This document shows, piece by piece, positions 16,496 through 24,555 of a stretch of DNA of 64,000 nucleotides. This DNA comes from Alphaproteobacteria bacterium (lineage in GTDB: Bacteria > Pseudomonadota > Alphaproteobacteria > Rhodobacterales > Rhodobacteraceae): contig JAJRPO010000046.1 in the NCBI GenBank assembly GCA_024280735.1, positions 1 to 64,000 on the forward strand, in the 5' to 3' direction. The notes under the pieces were generated by a model. It saw only the letters and a program-made list of their open reading frames with translations. It was not told the origin of the DNA and ran no database searches. The position numbers and the translations under genes were made by a program. Within the stretch, counting starts at the first letter, position 1, and the number at the start of each line of letters is the position of its first letter.

Positions 16496-17530
16496 TTGGC
16501 ACTTGATCTTGAAAGATTGCTGGGAAGTTTTGGCGAGGATGAGCCGTCAGGCCCTGACTGCGAATATGAGACAGAGTTTTCCGACCTAACGATTGCAGCG
16601 CAGTCAAAGGGCGACCAGCAAGTTGGCGATCAGGTGATCGAGGCCGAAGAGGCCGATTATTCCGAAGTGATGAAACTGGCCCCCAAGCTGCTGGAACGCA
16701 CCAAAGATTTGCGGGTCGCCGTTATGTTGGCAGAGGCCAATTTGAACCGGTCGGGTTTTGGCGGCTTTAACAATGTTCTGGAATATATCCGTGGGGCGCT
16801 GGAGAATTACTGGGACTCAGTGCATCCGCAACTGGATGCGGATGATGATGATGACCCAACCGAGCGGGTGAATGCCCTGCTGGGGTTGATGGACGATCAA
16901 GGCATGCTGTATCAGATGCGCCGCGCCGCCCTGACAGATGGCAAGGTGATGGGGCGCTATACCCTGCGCCATGTGGCCGTGACCAAAGGCGAGATGACGG
17001 TACCGTCCGATATGGATGAAACGCCGGACGCTGGTTCTATTAATGCGGCGTTTCAGGACACACCTGAAGACAAGATGCAGGAAATCCGTGACGGGATTTC
17101 GAATTCGCTGGCACACGTCAGCGCAATCGAGGCCCTGCTGGATGACAAAGTACCGGGGCGGTCACCTGATTTTGACCCGCTGCGCAAACTGCTGACGACG
17201 GCATCAAATGCGGTGAATGCAGCCCTTGGCGGCACGGTTGAGGTAGCACCGGAAGTTGCTGAAAATACCGGCGGTGGCACGGTTGCCGCAGCGCCAGTGA
17301 AGGGTGGCAGTGTTAGCGGGATCAACAACCAGACAGACGTGAAAACAGCGATTGACCTGATCCTTGATTATTACAAACGCGCTGAACCCTCCTCGCCTGT
17401 GCCGCTGATACTGGCGAGGGCCAGACGGTTGGTTGGGGCTGATTTCATGACCATCGTACAAGATATGGCTGCCACAGCCGAGGACGAAGTACGCACAATC
17501 GGCGGCAATCCCGCCGAAGACCAATATTAG
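16496..17530 (+). CDS. tssA: T6SS baseplate-sheath cap protein TssA
   Basis: A 344-residue cytoplasmic protein. The N-terminal ImpA domain shows LERLLGSFGEDEPSGPDCEY and, further on, NLNRSGFGGFNNVLEYIRGA; the C-terminal part carries the DVKTAIDLILDYYKRAEPSS pattern of the oligomerising end. TssA primes assembly of baseplate and tail in T6SS. The start is TTG at 16496, the only in-frame start close to the conserved N-terminus and about 30 bases after an in-frame stop context. It is the first gene of the right arm, 75 bases ahead of tssB. Confidence 0.92.
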   Translation: MALDLERLLGSFGEDEPSGPDCEYETEFSDLTIAAQSKGDQQVGDQVIEAEEADYSEVMKLAPKLLERTKDLRVAVMLAEANLNRSGFGGFNNVLEYIRGALENYWDSVHPQLDADDDDDPTERVNALLGLMDDQGMLYQMRRAALTDGKVMGRYTLRHVAVTKGEMTVPSDMDETPDAGSINAAFQDTPEDKMQEIRDGISNSLAHVSAIEALLDDKVPGRSPDFDPLRKLLTTASNAVNAALGGTVEVAPEVAENTGGGTVAAAPVKGGSVSGINNQTDVKTAIDLILDYYKRAEPSSPVPLILARARRLVGADFMTIVQDMAATAEDEVRTIGGNPAEDQY

Positions 17531-17605
17531 GATTACGACGACCGAAACTAAATAAGACGGCCCACAGGAACCGGGGCGTTAAACAAAACAACAAGGGAGA
17601 TGGCC

Positions 17606-18115
17606 ATGGCCGACAGCCAAAAATTTATTGCTCGCAACAGGGCACCACGCGTTCAAATTGAATACGATGTAGAGGTGTATGGCGCAGAAAAGAAAATCCA
17701 GTTGCCATTTGTGATGGGCGTAATGTCTGACCTGTCTGGCAAATCAGAGGTCAAGCAACCCGCCATGGCGGATCGCAAGTTTCTGGAAATCGACATTGAT
17801 AACTTTGACGACCGGATGAAATCCATGAAACCACGCGCCGCGTTTCGGGTGCCAAACACCCTAACGGGCGAGGGCAATCTCTCGGTTGATATTACCTTCG
17901 AGAGCATGGATGATTTTTCCCCCGCTGCCATTGCCTCCAAGGTGGAGCCGCTGAAAAAGCTGCTTGATGCGCGTACTCAACTGTCAAATCTGATGACATA
18001 TATGGATGGTAAATCAGGCGCCGAGGATTTGATTGCCAAGGTGATTCAAGATCCCGAACTACTGAAATCACTGTCTGCTTCTGCGAAGCAAGATGACGAT
18101 GCAGGGGAGGAATAA
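17606..18115 (+). CDS. tssB: T6SS contractile sheath small subunit TssB
   Basis: A 169-residue protein that forms, with TssC, the contractile sheath around the Hcp tube. Family features are NRAPRVQIEYDVE, LPFVMGVMSDLSG, the DIDNFDDRMKSMKPRAAFRV segment and the C-terminal helix with LLDARTQLSNLMTYMDGK. The ATG at 17606 is preferred to one six bases earlier because GGGAG then lies six bases upstream; the earlier ATG would touch the ribosome site. The stop is two bases before tssC. Confidence 0.96.
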   Translation: MADSQKFIARNRAPRVQIEYDVEVYGAEKKIQLPFVMGVMSDLSGKSEVKQPAMADRKFLEIDIDNFDDRMKSMKPRAAFRVPNTLTGEGNLSVDITFESMDDFSPAAIASKVEPLKKLLDARTQLSNLMTYMDGKSGAEDLIAKVIQDPELLKSLSASAKQDDDAGEE

Positions 18116-18117
18116 TC

Positions 18118-19605
18118 ATGGCTGAACAAGAATCCCAAACCGACGCAGGCGCGGTAGAAACCACTGAAGGTGATTTTGCCTCGCTGCTGCACAAAGAATT
18201 TCGCCCCAAATCCGACACCGCCAAATCGGCAGTAGAGGAAGCGGTTAAAACGCTGGCGGCGCAAGCCTTGAGCAATACCAATCTGGTGTCAGACGACGCG
18301 ATCCGCTCGATTGAGGCGATCATCGCGGAAATCGACAAGACGCTGACGGCGCAGGTCAATGAAATCCTGCACAATGACGAGTTTCAAAAGCTGGAGGCCG
18401 CTTGGCGCGGGCTGAGCTATCTGGTGAATAACACCGAAACCGATGAAATGCTGAAAATCCGCGTTTTGAATGTTTCAAAGAAGGATCTGGGCAAGTCGCT
18501 GAAGAAATTCAAAGGCACCGCTTGGGACCAGTCCCCCTTGTTCAAAAAATTATACGAGGAAGAATACGGCCAGTTTGGCGGCGAGCCTTATGGCTGTCTG
18601 GTGGGGGACTATCACTTTGACCACTCCCCGCAAGATGTTCAAATGCTTGGAGAAATGGCCAAGGTTGCGGCGGCTTCGCACGCGCCATTCATCACCGGCG
18701 CTGACCCGTCTTTGATGCAGATGGACAGCTGGGATGAATTGGCAAATCCACGTGATTTAACCAAAATCTTCTCAACTCCGGAATATGCTGCTTGGCGCGC
18801 CTTGCGGGAGAGCGAAGACAGCCAATATCTCGGCCTTGCGATGCCACGGTTTTTGGGGCGTCTTCCTTACGGCGAAAAAACCGATCCTGTTGAGGATTTT
18901 GCCTTTGAAGAGGACACCGAGGGCGCGAATAGCGATTCATATTCCTGGGTAAATGCCGCCTATGGCATGGCTGCAAATATCAACCGTTCGTTCAAACAAT
19001 ACGGCTGGTGTTCGCGTATTCGCGGCATCGAGAGTGGCGGCGCGGTGGACAATCTGCCAACCCACAGCTTTCCGTCTGATGACGGCGGTGTGGATATGAA
19101 ATGCCCCACTGAAATTGCCATTTCAGACCGCCGTGAATCGGAATTGGCAGCAAACGGTATGATGCCGCTTATTCACCGTAAAAACAGCGACATGGCGGCC
19201 TTTATCGGGGCGCAGTCCTTGCATAAGCCGGCGGAATACGACGATCCGGATGCGACAGCCAACGCCAAACTCGGTGCCAACCTGTCATACCTGTTCGCCA
19301 CCTGCCGTTTTGCCCATTACCTGAAGTGCATCGTGCGCGACAAGGTCGGCTCGTTTAAGGAACGCGACGACATGCAAAAATGGTTGCAGGAATGGATTAA
19401 CCAGTACGTTGACTTAACACCGGATGTTTCAACTGAATCAATCAAGGCGGAACGTCCACTGGCCGCAGCAGAAGTTGTGGTCGAAGAAGTCGAAGGAAAC
19501 CCGGGCTATTACAGCTCCAAGTTCTTCCTAAGACCCCATTACCAGCTGGAAGGCCTGTCGGTCTCCTTGCGCCTGGTATCTAAATTGCCTTCCGAAAAAG
19601 GCTAA
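18118..19605 (+). CDS. tssC: T6SS contractile sheath large subunit TssC
   Basis: A 495-residue sheath protein of normal length. The N-terminal DFASLLHKEFRPKS (about 19-32) corresponds to the helix recognised by ClpV in studied systems. Core motifs are WRGLSYLVNNTETDEMLKIR, YGCLVGDYHFDHSP, RFLGRLPYG and the C-terminal SSKFFLRPHYQLEGLSVSLR. It assembles with TssB and is recycled by ClpV. It starts two bases after tssB. A second, fused and diverged TssB-TssC protein is encoded at 28172-30139. Confidence 0.97.
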   Translation: MAEQESQTDAGAVETTEGDFASLLHKEFRPKSDTAKSAVEEAVKTLAAQALSNTNLVSDDAIRSIEAIIAEIDKTLTAQVNEILHNDEFQKLEAAWRGLSYLVNNTETDEMLKIRVLNVSKKDLGKSLKKFKGTAWDQSPLFKKLYEEEYGQFGGEPYGCLVGDYHFDHSPQDVQMLGEMAKVAAASHAPFITGADPSLMQMDSWDELANPRDLTKIFSTPEYAAWRALRESEDSQYLGLAMPRFLGRLPYGEKTDPVEDFAFEEDTEGANSDSYSWVNAAYGMAANINRSFKQYGWCSRIRGIESGGAVDNLPTHSFPSDDGGVDMKCPTEIAISDRRESELAANGMMPLIHRKNSDMAAFIGAQSLHKPAEYDDPDATANAKLGANLSYLFATCRFAHYLKCIVRDKVGSFKERDDMQKWLQEWINQYVDLTPDVSTESIKAERPLAAAEVVVEEVEGNPGYYSSKFFLRPHYQLEGLSVSLRLVSKLPSEKG

Positions 19606-19667
19606 ATCATTAGGTCCGGCACTGACGTCGGGCCTGAATTTGAACTAAACTTAAAAGGAGTAATATT

Positions 19668-20195
19668 ATGCTTGATGCATATGGGTATTTTGGCGACGGT
19701 AAAAGCAAGACAGCAGAAGGTCTCGCGGGTGAAACGCTGGACGAGGTAATCGCAAAATGCGGCGGCTTTGACATTCATGACTTTAGCTTTGGCGTAGAGA
19801 ACGTTGTAAACGTTGGATCATCCTCCGGCGGTTTGGGTTCAGGTCGGGTGGAATTGGAACGTGTCGAGTTTTCCAAGAACACCGATACATCCACTGCGGC
19901 GCTGGTTTTGGCTGCCTGTACGGGCCGCCACATCAACGAATTCCACATTTCCCTGCGTAAAGGTGGCGGTGATGTGAAACGCTCTGGCGGCGAGTTCATC
20001 CATATCACGATGAAAAACGTGGTGGTTGAAAGCGTGAAATGGGCGGGCGCTGACGGGGATGAAACCCTGAAGGACAACGTGGTTATGGCCTTTGCCGGCA
20101 TCAAAATCGTCTACAAGAAACAAGACATGAAGGGCGAATTGACGGATGGCGGTGCGGTCGAGTGGAACCAAACCACCAACACGCCAAAAATGTAA
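19668..20195 (+). CDS. hcp: Hcp tube protein (TssD)
   Basis: A 175-residue Hcp-family protein that stacks as hexamers into the inner tube and is itself secreted. Typical features are GYFGDGKSKTAEGLAG at the start, FDIHDFSFG, the loop with GRVELERVEFSKNTDTST and the late VKIVYKKQD-like strand (IKIVYKKQDMKG). AGGAG lies eight bases before the ATG. It follows tssC by 62 bases and is followed by a strong terminator, so a short hcp-rich transcript is expected in addition to read-through. Confidence 0.95.
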   Translation: MLDAYGYFGDGKSKTAEGLAGETLDEVIAKCGGFDIHDFSFGVENVVNVGSSSGGLGSGRVELERVEFSKNTDTSTAALVLAACTGRHINEFHISLRKGGGDVKRSGGEFIHITMKNVVVESVKWAGADGDETLKDNVVMAFAGIKIVYKKQDMKGELTDGGAVEWNQTTNTPKM

Positions 20196-20205
20196 ACAAC
20201 AGGTT

Positions 20206-20247
20206 GTTGCCGGGTGTTTTGCGCCCGGCAACCTCTATTTGTTTTTT
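20206..20247 (+). terminator. Intrinsic terminator after hcp
   Basis: A perfect nine-base stem GTTGCCGGG / CCCGGCAAC with a nine-base loop (20206-20232) is followed by a T-rich tail ending in six T. It lies 11 bases after the hcp stop and 51 before tagJ, in the middle of the operon, so it should attenuate rather than end transcription and keep Hcp made in excess. Confidence 0.85.
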
Positions 20248-20297
20248 GAAACTGCAAGCACGCGTTCGCGTGTTTGCCCCTATTAAGAGCCGGGAAA

Positions 20298-21125
20298 ATG
20301 AGCGCGAGAGAACACTTGAAGGCCGGAGATATTTCGGCGGCTTATGCTGATCTGACAGCACAAATTCGCAAATCCCCCGCAGATGCCAAGCTGCGGGTAT
20401 TCCTGTTTCAAATGCTGTGTGTGCAGGGGGAATGGAAACGGGCGCTGACCCAGCTTAAGGTTATCGGCGAAATGGATCCGATGGCCTTGCCGATGGTCCA
20501 GTCTTACCGTGAGGCGATTGCCTGCGAGATGTTCCGCGAGGCCGTGTTCGCAGGTGAAAAGGCCCCGATGGTGTTTGGCGCGCCTGAACAGTGGGTGGCG
20601 CTGATGATCCAAGCCTTGAAACCGTTGGCGGCTGGGAATGCAACGCAGGCGGCGGATATGCGCGCCGAAGCGTTTGAGGCAGCCCCCGCCAGCTCCGGCA
20701 GTGCGGATGGCAAGGCGTTCAACTGGATTGCCGATGCGGATATGCGGCTGGGTCCCGTGTGCGAAATCATTATGAACGGCCATTATTACTGGGCACCTTA
20801 CAGCACGATTGCACGTCTGAAATTCGAGGACCCGACGGATTTACGCGATCGGGTCTGGACCCCTGCGGAGATCACTTGGGCGAATGGAGGCGAGGTGGTG
20901 GCCTTTATTCCTACCCGCTATCCCGGCGCGCCCTCAACCGGCAATGATGCGCTGATGTTGTCGGCTGAAACCACTTGGGCTGATGCGGGCAGCGATACGT
21001 TTGTGGGGTCTGGGCAACGGTTGTTAACCACAAACAGCGATGACTTGCCCCTGATGGATATTCGCGAAATCCTGCTGGATAACAAGGTTGAAGCCCCGAC
21101 AGGAGATGCCGATGGCGCGGGTTGA
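20298..21125 (+). CDS. tagJ: T6SS accessory protein TagJ (ImpE family)
   Basis: A 275-residue cytoplasmic protein. The N-terminal TPR-like part includes LKAGDISAAYADLTAQIRKS and VFLFQMLCVQGEWKRALTQL; the C-terminal ImpE part has FNWIADADMRLGP, NGHYYWAPYSTI and FIPTRYPGA. TagJ binds TssB in some systems and assists sheath handling by ClpV. The ATG at 20298 follows CGGGAAA; an earlier in-frame start lacks a site. Its end overlaps tssE by 14 bases. Confidence 0.9.
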   Translation: MSAREHLKAGDISAAYADLTAQIRKSPADAKLRVFLFQMLCVQGEWKRALTQLKVIGEMDPMALPMVQSYREAIACEMFREAVFAGEKAPMVFGAPEQWVALMIQALKPLAAGNATQAADMRAEAFEAAPASSGSADGKAFNWIADADMRLGPVCEIIMNGHYYWAPYSTIARLKFEDPTDLRDRVWTPAEITWANGGEVVAFIPTRYPGAPSTGNDALMLSAETTWADAGSDTFVGSGQRLLTTNSDDLPLMDIREILLDNKVEAPTGDADGAG

Positions 21126-21615
21126 ACTGTCAGAGAAAGAGCGGCTCCAGCCGTCGTTGCTGGATCGTTTGACGGATCGACATCCCGGCGAGGTCAAAGA
21201 AAGCGCGCGCGAGCGGGTGATTGATATTCGCCGCCTTCGTGACATTATTCAGCGTGATTTGGCATGGTTGCTGAATACAGCGAATAACAATGCAAATATT
21301 GATCCAAAATTATACCCCCATGCGGCGCGGTCTACTTTGAATTATGGAATTGAGGATATCGCCGGTAAGCTGGCCTCTAAAACCGGTATTAAGACGCTCG
21401 AAAGCACGATAAAGGCGGCGATTTATGCAATGGAACCACGGATCATTGCGGGGTCGCTGGATGTGCGGACTGGCCGCGATACAGATGGGCCGGAAAGTCA
21501 GGTTGCCATTGATATTCGGGCTGCACTTTGGGCCTCTCCTGTGCCGATGGAATTATATCTGCGCACCCACCTCGATATGGCCGATGGCAGTATCCAGATC
21601 GACAAGGTACGCTGA
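21112..21615 (+). CDS. tssE: T6SS baseplate protein TssE (gp25-like)
   Basis: A 167-residue baseplate wedge protein. The start LQPSLLDRLTDRHPGE and the middle RDIIQRDLAWLLNT and STLNYGIEDIAG match the gp25/TssE family, with the glutamate-arginine and NYG features of gp25. The ATG at 21112 has AGGAG six bases upstream; an ATG six bases earlier touches that site. It overlaps the end of tagJ by 14 bases and shares one base with the start of tssF (TGATG). Confidence 0.94.
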   Translation: MARVELSEKERLQPSLLDRLTDRHPGEVKESARERVIDIRRLRDIIQRDLAWLLNTANNNANIDPKLYPHAARSTLNYGIEDIAGKLASKTGIKTLESTIKAAIYAMEPRIIAGSLDVRTGRDTDGPESQVAIDIRAALWASPVPMELYLRTHLDMADGSIQIDKVR

Positions 21616-23489
21616 TGGATACGCGACTGCTCAAGCATTATGAAACGGAATTGGCATTCATCCGCGAAATGGGGGCTGAATTCGCCGAATCCTATCCAAA
21701 AATTGCGGGCCGTTTGGGCATGGACGGGGTTGAAATCAACGACCCATACGTGGAACGATTGGTTGAGAGTTTTGCCTTCCTGACCTCGCGTATCCAGCTG
21801 GAACTGGATTTGCGTTATCCGGTGTTCACCCAACATTTGCTGGAAATCATCTATCCGCATTATCTGGCCCCGACGCCCGCCATGTTTGTGGCCCAGATGG
21901 AACCAGAGCGTGGGTTGTCTGACAAGTTTGTGTTGAAACGCGGCACCCGTATGCGCGCACCACTGCGCGATGGCGACCAGACAGCCTGCGAATTTCGCAC
22001 CGCCCACGAGCTGGACCTGTGGCCGCTGTCCCTGACCGAGGTGCAATATTACGCGGGGCGCGGCGAGGTGGTTGCCGCGGGGCTGGGCAAGAATAACAAC
22101 GCCCGCGCAGCGCTACGATTGCGCCTTAAAACCAAGGCCGGGGTCAAGCTGAAAGAGCTGGATCTGGACCATCTGGATATTTTCCTGCCGGGTACTGATC
22201 GCAAGCCTTGGCAGCTTTATGAACATTTGCTGGCCAATAGCATCGGGTTAACGGGGCGTTCCACCGATCGGCGCGATGATTGGCTGGTGACGCCCAAAGG
22301 GGCAGGGGTTGCGCACCACGGGTTTGAACCGGAACAGGCGTTACTGCCCTATCCCGGCCAGTCCTTTGACGGGTATCGCCTGTTGCAGGAATATTTCGCC
22401 CTGCCGCAAAGGTTCTTTTTCGCGCGCCTGCACGGGCTTGCAGAAATCTGCGCCGCGACCAAAGGCGAGGAAGTCGATGTGCATATTCTATTGTCGGAAA
22501 GCCACCCTGATTTGCAAAACTCGCTGACCTTGGAGAATTTCGCGCTGCATTGCACGCCTGCTGTAAACTTGATGGAAAAACGCTGCGACCGGGTACGCGT
22601 GCGCCGCAAGGATGCGGATCATTTCGTTGTGGTAGACCGCACGGCCCCGATGGATTATGAAATTCACACGATACTGTCGGTTGAAGGCATGGCCTCAAGC
22701 GACAAAGACGATGTTGAATTTCGCCCCTTCTACAGCTCTGACGATTATACCGCAGCGGGCGAAAACCACGAAGCCTATTACGCAATCCGTCGCCGTTACC
22801 GCCAGAGATCAGAGCGGCAAAAGTTAAAGGGAACGCGCACGTCATACCTTGGAACGGATGTTTTTCTCAGCCTTGTTGACCGTGCCGAGGCCCCTTATCC
22901 GCAGGAATTGGAGCAACTGGCCGTGCGGGTGCTGTGTTCCAACCGCGATTTGCCGATGTTGCTGGCAACCGGCAAGGTTGCCGGTGATTTCCTGCTGGCC
23001 GATGGTGGCCCCGTCAGTAAAATCACCGCCGTATCGCCAATATCTGCCCCGCGTGCCTCTCTGGCAGTGGACGGGAACAGTGCTTGGCGCCTGGTCAGCC
23101 ACCTGAGCCTGAATTACCTGTCCATGGATGACGCGGATCGCGGATCAGCCGCGGCGAGCATTCGGGAGCTACTGGGGATTTACACGCCAAAAGGCGACAA
23201 AAACCTTGAAAAACAGCTGGAAGGCATCACCGAGGTGTCATCACGCCCCATCGTGCGGCGGATGAAAGACGAGGTGTTGAGCACCGCCGTGCGGGGCATG
23301 GAGATGAAAGTCACCTTCGACGAGAGCTATTTTGAAGGCACAGGCGTTTACTTGTTGGGGGCGGTTTTGGAACATTTCTTTGCCAAATACGTGTCGCTCA
23401 ATTCCTTTACCGAAACCGTAATCAACAGCACAGAAAGAGGAGAAATCGCCAGATGGCAAGCCAAGAGCGGGAGGCGCCGGATGATCTGA
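21615..23489 (+). CDS. tssF: T6SS baseplate protein TssF
   Basis: A 624-residue protein, standard TssF length. It begins MDTRLLKHYETELAFIREMG and continues with FAESYPKIAGRLGMDG, the family N-terminus, then FLTSRIQLELD and YPHYLAPTPAM. It forms the (TssF)2-TssG baseplate wedge. The start shares one base with the tssE stop, a sign of coupling; the longer open frame upstream lies inside tssE. Its last 37 bases overlap tssG. Confidence 0.96.
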   Translation: MDTRLLKHYETELAFIREMGAEFAESYPKIAGRLGMDGVEINDPYVERLVESFAFLTSRIQLELDLRYPVFTQHLLEIIYPHYLAPTPAMFVAQMEPERGLSDKFVLKRGTRMRAPLRDGDQTACEFRTAHELDLWPLSLTEVQYYAGRGEVVAAGLGKNNNARAALRLRLKTKAGVKLKELDLDHLDIFLPGTDRKPWQLYEHLLANSIGLTGRSTDRRDDWLVTPKGAGVAHHGFEPEQALLPYPGQSFDGYRLLQEYFALPQRFFFARLHGLAEICAATKGEEVDVHILLSESHPDLQNSLTLENFALHCTPAVNLMEKRCDRVRVRRKDADHFVVVDRTAPMDYEIHTILSVEGMASSDKDDVEFRPFYSSDDYTAAGENHEAYYAIRRRYRQRSERQKLKGTRTSYLGTDVFLSLVDRAEAPYPQELEQLAVRVLCSNRDLPMLLATGKVAGDFLLADGGPVSKITAVSPISAPRASLAVDGNSAWRLVSHLSLNYLSMDDADRGSAAASIRELLGIYTPKGDKNLEKQLEGITEVSSRPIVRRMKDEVLSTAVRGMEMKVTFDESYFEGTGVYLLGAVLEHFFAKYVSLNSFTETVINSTERGEIARWQAKSGRRRMI

Positions 23490-24481
23490 GCGCCCTGCAA
23501 GGGCTGGTTGATCATCCGGAGAAATACAATTTCTTTCAGGCGTTGCGCCTGATCGAGGCGACATTTAACGACGCGCCGCGTTTGGGGACATCCAAACGCC
23601 CACGCCACGACAAGGTGCGCCTGAAACAAAAGGTCGATCTGGCTTTTGCGCCCTCTACCGTGGCGGATTTTTCGTTGACGGGCAAAAAAGGCGGGCCGGC
23701 AGAGCTGTCGTCCTATCATTTCGGGGTGTTTGGCCCCAACGGCCCGATGCCGATGCACATTACCGAATATGTGCGCGAACGCCAGCATAACGCGCGTGAT
23801 GACACGTTCGCGGCCTTTGCGGATGTGTTTCATCACCGCTTGATCAGCCTGTTTTACCGGGCTTGGGCCTCGGCTGAACCGACGGCCTCGTTTGATCGGC
23901 CAGGGGACGATATATTTGCGGACCGGATGAAAGCATTCGCCGGATTGATGGGGGCAGGGGCTGCGGACCGCGATGCGATGCCGGACCTGACAAAGCTGCA
24001 ATTTGCAGGCCGCTTGTCGTCGGGTGCCAAGAATGAGGACGGGTTATTGGCAATGATCGCAACCTTCTTTCATGTTCCCGTCGAAATCGAGAGTTTTGTC
24101 GGCAGCTGGCTAGAGTTGGAGGCAGAGGACCAATGGCAATTGGGTGTTGAATCCCGTGACGGAGGGTTGGGTTACGGCACGTCGTTGGGCAGCAAAGTCT
24201 GGTCGCGCCAATCGAAATTCCGCATTAATATTGGCCCCCTAACGCTGGAAGAATACAAACGCCTGCTGCCCGGCGGTTTCAGCCTGTACCGCCTTGGGGC
24301 CATCGTGCGCAATTATTTAGGTGAAATGCTGGATTGGGATGTTAACCTGATACTGGCGGAGGGTCAGGCCCCGCCGACCATATTGGGCGAACAGGGTGAA
24401 ATGGGCTGGACAACCTGGCTGGGGGCACCCCCTAACGATAAACTATTAGACGATTTATATGTAACAGTATCAAGAAACTAG
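23453..24481 (+). CDS. tssG: T6SS baseplate protein TssG
   Basis: A 342-residue baseplate protein. Family features are KYNFFQALRLIEATFNDAP, PLGTS-like RLGTSKRPRHDKVRLKQ, YHFGVFGPNGPMPMHITEY, FADVFHHRLISLFYRAW and RLSSGAKNEDGLLAMIATFF. With two TssF it builds the wedge that joins TssK and TssE. The start at 23453 lies within the end of tssF and is preceded by AGAGGAG. A 74-base gap follows before clpV. Confidence 0.95.
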   Translation: MASQEREAPDDLSALQGLVDHPEKYNFFQALRLIEATFNDAPRLGTSKRPRHDKVRLKQKVDLAFAPSTVADFSLTGKKGGPAELSSYHFGVFGPNGPMPMHITEYVRERQHNARDDTFAAFADVFHHRLISLFYRAWASAEPTASFDRPGDDIFADRMKAFAGLMGAGAADRDAMPDLTKLQFAGRLSSGAKNEDGLLAMIATFFHVPVEIESFVGSWLELEAEDQWQLGVESRDGGLGYGTSLGSKVWSRQSKFRINIGPLTLEEYKRLLPGGFSLYRLGAIVRNYLGEMLDWDVNLILAEGQAPPTILGEQGEMGWTTWLGAPPNDKLLDDLYVTVSRN

Positions 24482-24555
24482 AGTGTGCGCTTAATGTAAA
24501 AATGCGGAATAACAATAGGGTCAAACAACCGACCCAGCAAAGGGAGAATTGAGAT

